Shown: one piece after another, positions 19,874 to 28,655 of the stretch
Layout of the letters: the number at the start of each line of letters is the position of its first letter
Position numbering within the stretch: position 1 is the stretch's first letter
Origin: an uncultured bacterium
Lineage (GTDB): Bacteria > Spirochaetota > UBA4802 > UB4802
Assembly: GCA_937920495.1 (NCBI GenBank)
Contig: CALEUQ010000001.1
Coordinates: 1 to 64,000 of the forward strand
Length of the DNA stretch: 64,000 nucleotides
Reading direction: 5' to 3'
Program-made: the position numbers and the translations under genes
Notes under the pieces: generated by a model
What the model saw: only the letters and a program-made list of their open reading frames with translations
Told to the model about the DNA's origin: nothing
Databases searched by the model: none

Positions 19874-21405
19874 TCATACTATGTGTGTATTGTGTACTTG
19901 TGCCAATACTTGCATTTGCAAATTCTATATCTGTTGAATACAGGCAGGACGCTCTTGATTATGGCATTGAAAAAGAACATTATATCCGCACACGTGCAAC
20001 CATTGAAACAGATAGTACACAGGTTAATGCAGCTTTGGTGAAATCAGATACAAGTGAAACCAGCGCAACGTGGTCGTTTCTTACCAATGGTAATTTTGCT
20101 GCAATTGCTGGCGGTCATTACTATGTGCATAATGCAACTGGCTTATTATTGGGTAAAAGTGCAGTGTATAATCCTGACCCATATTCAATTAATATGCAGA
20201 AAGATGGTACACCCATATCATTATGTACAAGCGGCAATCCGCAGTATGCCATGTATGGCATGGTTGCTTCCCTGTATAATGCAAAAGAAAAAGCTAAAGT
20301 CAGGTTTAATGCAGGGGTTTCATATAAAGAATGCTATGTTACCCCCGGTGATATAGAAAATAATCTATATCCCTACAGTATTAACGGCCTACTATCGCAT
20401 TACAAAAAAAATGGCAGCTATACTGAACCGGTGCAGGTAGTGACCCATTTTTCTAATGCAAATTTTGTACCAGCAGAGTATATTACACTTCAAGGTTGTT
20501 ATTATGCAACACGCGTGTATTATGATACTAAGCGTATACGTTTTGATAGCAACTCACAGAATGCTATTGCAAAAGATTCTTTTGGAGGATATAGCCTGTA
20601 TGGCAAGTACCAGGACAAAAAGATAACACTTTTTGCAGAATATGCATTATCGCAAGTTAAGGTTACAGGAAACGGTAATTCTTGTAACAGGTACAGCGAT
20701 GCATATCATTGGGGTTTCACTGTAACAGACAAGCTATTCAAAGTACACAGCACTGTACAGAAGTCAGATAAAAATTTTTATGCGCCTTTTAGCAACACAT
20801 TTGGCAGCAATTCCCCAAGAGATATTTATTATTATTCAGCCAAATTGAAACCATCAAAGAAAATTTCACTGGCACTTGCATATATTGACCAAAATAATTT
20901 GCTTCCATCCCCATATTATACTGAATATCCGCATAAACGCATCTATTACACGCGCATGGTATATAAACACAAAAATATTGTGTTAACTTCAGATTATCGG
21001 TATGCGCAGTTTTATAAAGATGGTACAGAACATACAGTTTGGCGAATGCAGCAGAGCACTGTATGGGGAATAACAAAAAACTCATCAGTCCATGCCAAAT
21101 GCGGATTGTATCACAGTGACACCAGTGCATGGTACACTGCATCGGGTATCGGGCTTAAAATAGGTGCTCTGCAAAATGACCTTGGAGCACTCTATGCACA
21201 TACTAATGGTGAAAAAATGTATGTTGCACTGCTTCCGCTCCCACATACAAATATTATGTCAGAAACTATCGCCGCCTCTTCTTTTTTTATTGTTGCGCGC
21301 ATGCGCTTTAGTAATACATTTTCTACGCTGTCGGCACGATTTGTATCACAGCTACATCCGCACAAACAAACTATAGCAGAATGTAGTGCAACTGCATACT
21401 TTTAA
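19858..21405 (+). CDS. Predicted outer-membrane beta-barrel-like protein
   Basis: Signal peptide, alternating aromatic/polar strands throughout; overlaps the upstream CDS by 16 bp. Confidence 0.5.
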   Translation: MRNTVIILCVYCVLVPILAFANSISVEYRQDALDYGIEKEHYIRTRATIETDSTQVNAALVKSDTSETSATWSFLTNGNFAAIAGGHYYVHNATGLLLGKSAVYNPDPYSINMQKDGTPISLCTSGNPQYAMYGMVASLYNAKEKAKVRFNAGVSYKECYVTPGDIENNLYPYSINGLLSHYKKNGSYTEPVQVVTHFSNANFVPAEYITLQGCYYATRVYYDTKRIRFDSNSQNAIAKDSFGGYSLYGKYQDKKITLFAEYALSQVKVTGNGNSCNRYSDAYHWGFTVTDKLFKVHSTVQKSDKNFYAPFSNTFGSNSPRDIYYYSAKLKPSKKISLALAYIDQNNLLPSPYYTEYPHKRIYYTRMVYKHKNIVLTSDYRYAQFYKDGTEHTVWRMQQSTVWGITKNSSVHAKCGLYHSDTSAWYTASGIGLKIGALQNDLGALYAHTNGEKMYVALLPLPHTNIMSETIAASSFFIVARMRFSNTFSTLSARFVSQLHPHKQTIAECSATAYF

Positions 21406-21467
21406 AATTTTATTTTTTCAGCGCTGTGCTACAATCATTATACGCAGGTAGCGATAGTGAATAGAAT

Positions 21468-22271
21468 ATGGACAAAGATAAGTTACAACAACTGCAGAAC
21501 ATATTAAAGGTGCTAGAGCCTTATGCAATAGCCTATTCTGGTGGCAACGATTCAACATTTTTAGCAGCTATATCACAACATTTTTCAATGGATTTTTGTT
21601 TGATCCACTGTATAAGTGAATTTACCATTTTAAGTGATACAGATCGCGCGCGCATCTTTGCACATGAGCACAATATCCCGTATCATGAAATCAATATTTC
21701 GGTAATGGGGATTGGGGAGATAGTTACTAACAATAAAGATCGTTGTTATCATTGCAAAAAGAAACTGTTTAACGAAATACAGAAATACGCTTTGCACAAT
21801 GGTTTCAAGAATGTTATTGATGCGGGCAATGTGTCGGATATTGCTGATTACAGGCCGGGTAAAAAGGCGCTTATAGAATTAGGTGTACGCTCTCCGCTTC
21901 TTGAAGCAGGTTTTACTAAAGGAGATATTATACGGGGATTACAAATGTTACATATACCATATTCTAAAACATCCAATGCATGCCTGGCAAGTCGGGTTCC
22001 ATACGGAACAGACATTACCCGGGAAATCCTTGAGACTATACAAAAAGCTGAGGATTTTATTTTATCTTTGGGCTTTGAAGGTGTACGTGTACGCTATCAT
22101 TATCCAATTGCACGCATAGAACTGATGCTACAGGATATGCCACGAATTTTTGATTCCACAGTACGGGATAAAATCGTTGCATTTTGTAAACAACTGGGAT
22201 TTTTATATGCTGCAGTAGATCTAGAAGGATTCAAATCCGGGAATTTAAACAGGATGTTACACCATGAGTGA
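21468..22271 (+). CDS. larE: ATP-dependent sacrificial sulfur transferase LarE
   Basis: AYSGGNDSTFLAA (PP-loop-like), RCYHCKKKLF, NACLASRVPYGTDIT. Confidence 0.9.
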   Translation: MDKDKLQQLQNILKVLEPYAIAYSGGNDSTFLAAISQHFSMDFCLIHCISEFTILSDTDRARIFAHEHNIPYHEINISVMGIGEIVTNNKDRCYHCKKKLFNEIQKYALHNGFKNVIDAGNVSDIADYRPGKKALIELGVRSPLLEAGFTKGDIIRGLQMLHIPYSKTSNACLASRVPYGTDITREILETIQKAEDFILSLGFEGVRVRYHYPIARIELMLQDMPRIFDSTVRDKIVAFCKQLGFLYAAVDLEGFKSGNLNRMLHHE

Positions 22272-22947
22272 TGTACTGGTTGCAATTGTTGTCCGCAATA
22301 ATGAGCAATTATTGCGCAGTAAATTGGACACTATAAGCAATTGCCCCTATGCCCATGTGATGCCACTTATTATTGATGATGGTTCAGACGACCAATCGCC
22401 ATCAATGGTTTCCGATATGGACATCCACTTTGTGATGCATGAAGAACCGCTGGGTTATGGCGGTGCACTCATGAGTGCCTTTGGGTATGCCAGAGATTAT
22501 TCGCTGGGATCATTGTTCATGATGCCGCTGGGAGCCTTCCATGATTGGCGTACTATTTCAGAGTATCTATCCTTTTTCCAGGATGGAGATATTATCACAG
22601 GCAACAGGTTTACAGTAGAAGCTGATATTATTAAAAACTCACAGTATAACGGCATCGTACATTACTTCAATCAGCACACGGGCCTGCATATTGTGGATCC
22701 GTTTTCGCCAGTAAAAGGGATATCCATGAATCATGCCGATTTATTTGAGATAACAGAATTTTCGGATGCAGCGCTTGTACAAATCCTGATACAGGCCGCA
22801 CATTTCCATTTAAAAATAAGAGAATTTGATTGTACATATCCTGTTGATGGGCTATTATCACATCTAGATGATATTGCTTCCATGCCTGGCCTTAAGGATT
22901 TTATAACCGGAGAGATTCATCTGTACCCATATACAAAAGGGCATTAG
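22264..22947 (+). CDS. Family-2-like glycosyltransferase
   Basis: LIIDDGSDDQSPSMV, LGYGGALMSAFGYARDY. Overlaps larE by 8 bp. Confidence 0.7.
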   Translation: MSDVLVAIVVRNNEQLLRSKLDTISNCPYAHVMPLIIDDGSDDQSPSMVSDMDIHFVMHEEPLGYGGALMSAFGYARDYSLGSLFMMPLGAFHDWRTISEYLSFFQDGDIITGNRFTVEADIIKNSQYNGIVHYFNQHTGLHIVDPFSPVKGISMNHADLFEITEFSDAALVQILIQAAHFHLKIREFDCTYPVDGLLSHLDDIASMPGLKDFITGEIHLYPYTKGH

Positions 22948-22951
22948 TACT

Positions 22952-24022
22952 GTGAAAAAGCCAATGCGTGTTATAACTGTATTATTGTGTGTGTGTGCAT
23001 TATCTTGTTCCACACCAAAGGAACGAATCCCCACACACTCTGTTACGGCTACTTCCGGCCACAGCATACTTTTTATTGGCGATATGATGTTTGAATGGGC
23101 AGTGAAGGACACCATGCAACGCTATGGTACCGACTATCCTTTAAAAAAGATAAAACCCTTTTTACACTCATTTGATTTTGTAATGGCAAATCTTGAATCG
23201 CCCTTAACACACGCGCGCAAGACTCATCCGTATCAAAAATATATTTTTAAAGCGTCACCTGATATTGCGTATATTCTTTATGATGCTGGAATAACAGCAG
23301 TTACCCTGGCAAATAATCATATGCTTGATTATGGTGTTCAGGGGTTACTGGATACTATTGCTTCCCTGTCTACTGCTCAGGTGCTTTATGCGGGTGCCGG
23401 AACAAATGCTACAACTGCATCATTGCCTGTCATATACACGTTAGGGCAATCACGTATTGCCGTGTTATGTTATACTCAGATCTACGCTAAGGATATGGTT
23501 GCACATAACAATCCAGGTATTAATTATTTTGAAATGAATAAGGCTAAAGAGGATATTCAGAAATACCGCTTCTGCGACAGAGTCATCATTAACATTCATT
23601 GGGGAAATGAATATTTTTATTATCCTTCGTCAAAACAGATTGATGTAGCTCACGCACTCATTGATGCGGGGGCAGATGCTATTATCGGTCATCATCCGCA
23701 TGTATATCAGGGCATTGAAATTTATAAAAATAAGCCAATTGTGTACTCATTGGGTAATTTTTTATTTGGTTCAGTACATGAAGGAATTAATGATAATATT
23801 GCCTGTGCACTATATATGTCACAAAAGGGGAAAATTATAAAGATGCATGTGTATGCTATTAAAGGAATACATAATGATGGTATGATACAACCAGAAGTTC
23901 TGGAAGGTCATCTGGCAGCCAGAATCTTTGAACATATTCTTGAAGTTTCAAAACCATTGGGGATGATTTTCACACGCAGAGCTACAACACATCATAACTA
24001 TCTTGAATTTATTTTCAGGTAA
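22952..24022 (+). CDS. CapA-family (poly-gamma-glutamate synthesis-type) lipoprotein
   Basis: LFIGDMMFEW, MANLESPLT, TLANNHMLDYG, INIHWGNEYFYYPS, GADAIIGHHPHVYQGIEIY. Confidence 0.92.
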   Translation: MKKPMRVITVLLCVCALSCSTPKERIPTHSVTATSGHSILFIGDMMFEWAVKDTMQRYGTDYPLKKIKPFLHSFDFVMANLESPLTHARKTHPYQKYIFKASPDIAYILYDAGITAVTLANNHMLDYGVQGLLDTIASLSTAQVLYAGAGTNATTASLPVIYTLGQSRIAVLCYTQIYAKDMVAHNNPGINYFEMNKAKEDIQKYRFCDRVIINIHWGNEYFYYPSSKQIDVAHALIDAGADAIIGHHPHVYQGIEIYKNKPIVYSLGNFLFGSVHEGINDNIACALYMSQKGKIIKMHVYAIKGIHNDGMIQPEVLEGHLAARIFEHILEVSKPLGMIFTRRATTHHNYLEFIFR

Positions 24023-24964
24023 TCATTCCATCAAGGCTTTCAGTACATAATCCACACTTTCTACCATTGAATGTATTTCATACCCACCTTCTAGCACCAC
24101 AATAATCCTGTTATGAGCATACCGTGATGCTACATCCATCAGCATACGTGTGAACATATAGTATGATCCACTTGAAAGGTTCAGGGATGAAAGTGGATCA
24201 CTTTTATGCGCATCAAAACCTGCAGAAATTAAAATAAATTCAGGCTTAAAATGTTCTAACGCAGGTATAATGATTTCACTGAACGCACTCTTATATGTTT
24301 TATCGTTACTACCAGGGCTCATAGGTATGTTTATGGTATACCCATATCCAGGGCCAATACCTATCTCATCCACACTGCCTGTGCCAGGATAAAACGGGAA
24401 CTGATGTGTGCTGATATAAAATACGGAAGGATCAGCTTCAAATATATGCTGAGTGCCATTGCCGTGATGGGCATCCCAATCAATTATGGCAATTTTCCGT
24501 ATATTATATGTATATTGGAGATAGCGGGCTACGATAGCAACGTTATTAAAAATACAGAAGCCCATTGCCTGAGCTATCTCAGCATGATGTCCCGGGGGCC
24601 GCACCGCACAAAAGCCATTGGTGGCTTCACCTGCAAGAATATAATCACATACTTCAAGAATACCTCCAATTGCCCACAATGCAACATCGTATGTTTCATC
24701 GGATATAACAGTATCGTAGCCATCAATACAGGTTATCCCATTTGGCTTGGCATTGGCAATCATCTGAACGTAGTCTGGGTCATGAGCATATAACAGAACG
24801 GCAGGGTCAGCTTTACGCGGCTGTACATAAAGCAATGAGGAATAATTTATATTGTTACGGATATATTTATCAAGTATCTCCAGACGTTTAGGGGATTCAG
24901 GATGCGAATCCCCTGTTTTATGGTGCAGATAATGCGGATGAAAGCAATATGCAGTATAGCTCAT
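24023..24964 (-). CDS. Histone deacetylase family protein
   Basis: VRPPGHHAEIAQAMGFCIFNNVAI, IDWDAHHGNGTQHIFE, LISAGFDAHKSDPL. Confidence 0.95.
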   Translation of the reverse strand: MSYTAYCFHPHYLHHKTGDSHPESPKRLEILDKYIRNNINYSSLLYVQPRKADPAVLLYAHDPDYVQMIANAKPNGITCIDGYDTVISDETYDVALWAIGGILEVCDYILAGEATNGFCAVRPPGHHAEIAQAMGFCIFNNVAIVARYLQYTYNIRKIAIIDWDAHHGNGTQHIFEADPSVFYISTHQFPFYPGTGSVDEIGIGPGYGYTINIPMSPGSNDKTYKSAFSEIIIPALEHFKPEFILISAGFDAHKSDPLSSLNLSSGSYYMFTRMLMDVASRYAHNRIIVVLEGGYEIHSMVESVDYVLKALME

Positions 24965-25040
24965 AAGTATCAAATGTGTGATGGTTTAATTAACATAAAC
25001 AAATAATCTAATAATATTGTAATATATTATTTAAAAAAAA

Positions 25041-25187
25041 TCAAGTATTTTTTCTCTCTAAATCTGATGTCATAACTGGAGCACCACAAAGTATAAGAGC
25101 ACGCCTGCCAACGATTAAGTAATGAATACCTGAGAAGTTAAATAATTGTATTATTTCCAAGAAAGTGAGTTCTTATCCTGATTCCAT
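25041..25187 (-). pseudogene. Decayed nucleotidyltransferase-like gene (nonsense codon 5, 3'-truncated)
   Basis: One frame from ATG (25187-25185) to TGA (25043-25041): MESG*ELTFLEIIQLFNFSGIHYLIVGRRALILCGAPVMTSDLERKNT*. TAA at 25175-25173 interrupts it; GIxYLIVGxRALILxGAPVMTSD resembles an NTase-fold N-terminus. Confidence 0.7.
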
Positions 25188-25194
25188 TTTTTTA

Positions 25195-25360
25195 TTATTG
25201 AAAATTTTGTATATAAGATTGCACTTTGTCCCATTGATGTTCAGAAATTTTTATTCTATCAACGGGTGAAAATCGCAAAAACCAACGCAAAGAAGCTTCT
25301 ATGTCTTTTCTCCTGTGTGCTGGAATATCTGAGAGTTTGGCAGGATACTTTTTTTGGCAT
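25195..25360 (-). pseudogene. Small ORF 5' of the NTase remnant, frameshifted in an A7 run
   Basis: ATG CCA A7 G...; adding one A gives MPKKKYPAKLSDIPAHRRKDIEASLRWFLRFSPVDRIKISEHQWDKVQSYIQNFQ*, ending 7 bp before the NTase ATG. Confidence 0.6.
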
Positions 25361-25428
25361 ATCTACCCTTTTGTACTTATCGTTTTTATGCTATAAGATA
25401 ATATATTGCAATGTCAACAATAAATCAA

Positions 25429-25842
25429 TCAATATACTATCTGTGCCACTATTTTTCTATTTCTTTTGCGGGTATCACATTCAATGACAACTATCTGCTG
25501 CCATGTGCCTAATGTAAGTGCTCCATCAACTATTGGCACCGTAATAGATGGTCCAATCATTGATGCTCTAAGATGTGAAGAACCGTTATCATCATGCCAG
25601 GTGTTATGATGATGATAGTGTTCATTGCGGGGGATTAATTTCTCTAACAATATATTTATATCCTTTTGCAGTCCTGGTTCATATTCAATAGTGGTGAGAG
25701 CAGCAGTTGAGCCAGGTACAAAAAGGCACAGTATTCCGCTTTGTACATTATACGTGTGTATAATTTCCTGTGCCATAGAAGTTATATCAATGATATCACC
25801 CTGTCCGTTTGTTGAGATGGGGATATATTCAGTAATCGTTCC
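25429..25842 (-). CDS. YjbQ/UPF0047 family protein
   Basis: SGILCLFVPGSTAALTTIEYEPGLQKDI, HLRASMIGPSITVPIVDGALTLGTWQQIVVIECD. Confidence 0.93.
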   Translation of the reverse strand, partial: GTITEYIPISTNGQGDIIDITSMAQEIIHTYNVQSGILCLFVPGSTAALTTIEYEPGLQKDINILLEKLIPRNEHYHHHNTWHDDNGSSHLRASMIGPSITVPIVDGALTLGTWQQIVVIECDTRKRNRKIVAQIVY

Positions 25843-26240
25843 CATAGAACCTTTTAGCAACTTATTTGATTATATCGATAGTTAATTGATATTGTGACAA
25901 TAAAAAGATAATTGTTACATAAAATAGTCATTGTTTAAACAAGACCTGTGTGATAAGTTTAAGTGTTTGCTCAAAGATTGAACGAACCTGTTTTGTTCAC
26001 TGCGTATATAGATGCGAACAATAATCATTTTCCCTTTTTTTTTGATTTTTGGGACAAAAATTATATAACAAAAAAGTGATTTCAACATTTTTTCGTATTT
26101 TTTATAATTTTCTTAAAATTACGGAATGAGCCCAATAAATAAAATATAAAATATTTATTATTAAAAATCTTGACTATTAAAATATGTGTATAATATCTTG
26201 TTATATATGTATTATTGTATGATAAAGATATGAGGCCAGT

Positions 26241-26336
26241 ATGAAAACATTTTTTTATCCTGAAAGTATGGTAATTGTTGGGGTTTCACTTACAAAAATA
26301 AATTTAGGGGATAAAGTTGCTTCACCAGCTTCTTAG
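26241..26336 (+). pseudogene. N-terminal stub of an ADP-forming acyl-CoA synthetase (CoA-binding domain)
   Basis: MKTFFYPESMVIVGVSLTKINLGDKVASPAS*: matches the start of the FFxPxSxxxxGxSxxxxxLG Rossmann motif, then stops. Confidence 0.65.
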
Positions 26337-26662
26337 TAGCGCTGTTATATCCACTGTAGGTAACTGTAAAATAAACCCTGTAATGCGGTGACATTATTTT
26401 TTTTACTCAAAAAAAAATAATAATCCCAAAAAAAGATTGATTTTATTTAAATCATTAATATCGTTATCGATATAATAAATGATTTGAGTTATCAATGAGT
26501 GGAAGTATGTGACAATGTCATCCAATGTACGATGACAAAAAGTTATGAATATAAAGTAGAGCATAAATCATCCTGAGCTTGCATCAGGATATCGTAACAA
26601 TATATTTTAGGGCCAGGCCCATAATGACATTGGCAGAATTCTATTTATGGAGGGCAAATCCA

Positions 26663-28048
26663 ATGAAAAACAATGTAGAAACATTGCCGTTGGGGAAAAA
26701 GATCATCTATGCGTTAGGCCAGTTAGGGTGGTCATTGGCATCATTCAGTGTTGGGAATTTATTAATATATTTTTATCTTCCGCCTGAATCAGCTGATAAA
26801 GCAATATTCCCTGCATATATCTACCAGGGATATGTCATTGGTGTACTTACCATTATTGGGCTTATTTATGCATTTGGAAGACTGTGGGATGCAATCACCG
26901 ATCCACTAATTGCAACAATGTCTGACCGTTCACGTTCACCCTTTGGAAGAAGAAGAAAATTTCTGGCTATCGGGGCTTTTCCATTTGCCCTGCTAGGTGT
27001 ACTTGCATTTACACCCCCGGTGAATGCTATGTCACCGTGGAATGCAGTGTGGCTCTTTATTGTAGTTACATTATTTTACTGGTTTATGACTATGTACGTA
27101 ACGCCATTTTTTGCATGGATGTCTGAGCTGGGGCATAACCCCAATGAACGATTATTTTTAAGTACACTAATATCCATCACCTGGGCAATTGGCTTTGCGG
27201 TTGGTTCACAGGCAGTAGCGTTGCAGTCTATGTTTGAAAATAGTTATGGGTACAGTTCCACAAAAGCTTTTCAGCTTGTCATGATAATATTTGGTGGAAT
27301 ATCGTTAGTGCTGATGTATCTGCCGGTAATTTTTATTGATGAACGGCGCTATTGCGAGCCAAAAGCTTCAAATGAGGGAACCTTTGAAGCATTGCGCTCA
27401 GCGTTTAAAAACAAAAACTTTTTATTCTTTACTATATCTGATCTGGCGTACTGGGTTGCATTGACATTCATCACAACAGGGCTTGTATACTATGTTACGG
27501 TTCTGCTGCAACTGGATAAATCAGTGTATTCGCAGTACATGCTCATCTTATTTGCATTGAGTTTTATTTTCTATGTTCCGGTTAATCTGATAGCACAAAA
27601 GATTGGCAAGAAAAAATTACTGGTTATTGCATTTGTGCTGTATTCATCTGTGTATGTGGTGGCTTCCATGCTTGGATGGTTCCCTCTTGATAAAAATCTA
27701 CAGGGATTGGCAGTTGTTTTTATGACATCCCTGCCACTGGCAATTTTTGGGATTTTACCCAATGCTATCATTGCTGATATTGCTGAAGCTGATGGCATTA
27801 AGACAGGGAATTTTAAAGCTGGTATTTTCTTTGGGGCACGCACCTTTATGTCAAAGATGGGCCAGATGATTGCAGCGCTTATGTTTCCATCACTTATTTT
27901 GCTTGGGAAAACACCAGAAAATGATATTGGCGTGCGCATCACATGTGTAGTTGCATTCTTCTTCTGTATTGCGGGATTAATACTTTTCTTAAAGTATAAT
28001 GAGAAGGAAGTTCTTGAAATACTGTCTACAAAAGAAAAGATAGAATAA
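26663..28048 (+). CDS. MFS / GPH-type sugar:cation symporter
   Basis: GRLWDAITDPLIATMSDRSRSPFGRRRKFLAIGAFPFAL (melibiose-carrier signature); ggagg RBS before 26663. Confidence 0.9.
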   Translation: MKNNVETLPLGKKIIYALGQLGWSLASFSVGNLLIYFYLPPESADKAIFPAYIYQGYVIGVLTIIGLIYAFGRLWDAITDPLIATMSDRSRSPFGRRRKFLAIGAFPFALLGVLAFTPPVNAMSPWNAVWLFIVVTLFYWFMTMYVTPFFAWMSELGHNPNERLFLSTLISITWAIGFAVGSQAVALQSMFENSYGYSSTKAFQLVMIIFGGISLVLMYLPVIFIDERRYCEPKASNEGTFEALRSAFKNKNFLFFTISDLAYWVALTFITTGLVYYVTVLLQLDKSVYSQYMLILFALSFIFYVPVNLIAQKIGKKKLLVIAFVLYSSVYVVASMLGWFPLDKNLQGLAVVFMTSLPLAIFGILPNAIIADIAEADGIKTGNFKAGIFFGARTFMSKMGQMIAALMFPSLILLGKTPENDIGVRITCVVAFFFCIAGLILFLKYNEKEVLEILSTKEKIE

Positions 28049-28050
28049 AC

Positions 28051-28160
28051 ACACGATTTATTGCTTAAATAAATTTTGTGAACATAATAAACATGGTGTA
28101 CACTCTTGCCGCCTAAGGCGGCGGGAGTGTACACCGTTATTCATTACAATCATAATTAAA
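28051..28160 (-). repeat. Intergenic hairpin repeat, copy D (inverted)
   Basis: Hairpin gtgtacactcttgccgcctaaggcggcgggagtgtacac (28096-28134); reverse-complement flank ...catgtttattatgttcacaaaatttatttaagcaataaatcgtg. Confidence 0.9.
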
Positions 28161-28220
28161 TATTTGACAAATATATACGCTCCATCCACTATACACTTTG
28201 CATTTAGTGGCAGGATTGTT

Positions 28221-28652
28221 ATGGTAAAGGTGGCATTATCACAGTCATATTCACATAAAGCGGGCCAGGTTTTTGAAGCCATAAATCATATTAATAAGCT
28301 TGCCAGGATTAAGACTGATATCAAGAGCTATCGCATAGCTCGTGATGAAGAAGGCTTGCAGCTTATTGATGTGAATGTGCGTTTTATCCTGAAAAATTTC
28401 CCTTTACGGCTTAAATATACCGCCATCCCGCATAAGTATTGTGAGCTCAAGATGCTGAAAGGTGCTCTGAAACAGTATAGGTACACATATACCATAACAA
28501 CGGATGGGGGAACAACCAAAGTCATTATTGAATGCGCAATCAAGCTGCCGTTTAGATATTTTATTGTTGCCCCGCTTGTGCACGCTATAATAAAACGAAG
28601 GATTAAAAAAGAATTAGCACTGCTTGGAAAAATATTACAAACTCAGTTGTAA
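28221..28652 (+). CDS. SRPBCC-like hypothetical protein
   Basis: 144-aa protein with a ligand-binding-like pattern (ALSQSYSHKAGQVFEAINHINKLARI); in a tight gene string. Confidence 0.5.
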   Translation: MVKVALSQSYSHKAGQVFEAINHINKLARIKTDIKSYRIARDEEGLQLIDVNVRFILKNFPLRLKYTAIPHKYCELKMLKGALKQYRYTYTITTDGGTTKVIIECAIKLPFRYFIVAPLVHAIIKRRIKKELALLGKILQTQL

Positions 28653-28655
28653 ACA

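Noticed and set aside
25265-25487. 73-aa plus-strand ORF between the histone-deacetylase and yjbQ-like genes
   Set aside because: The opposite strand better explains this sequence as a frameshifted small ORF and promoter region.
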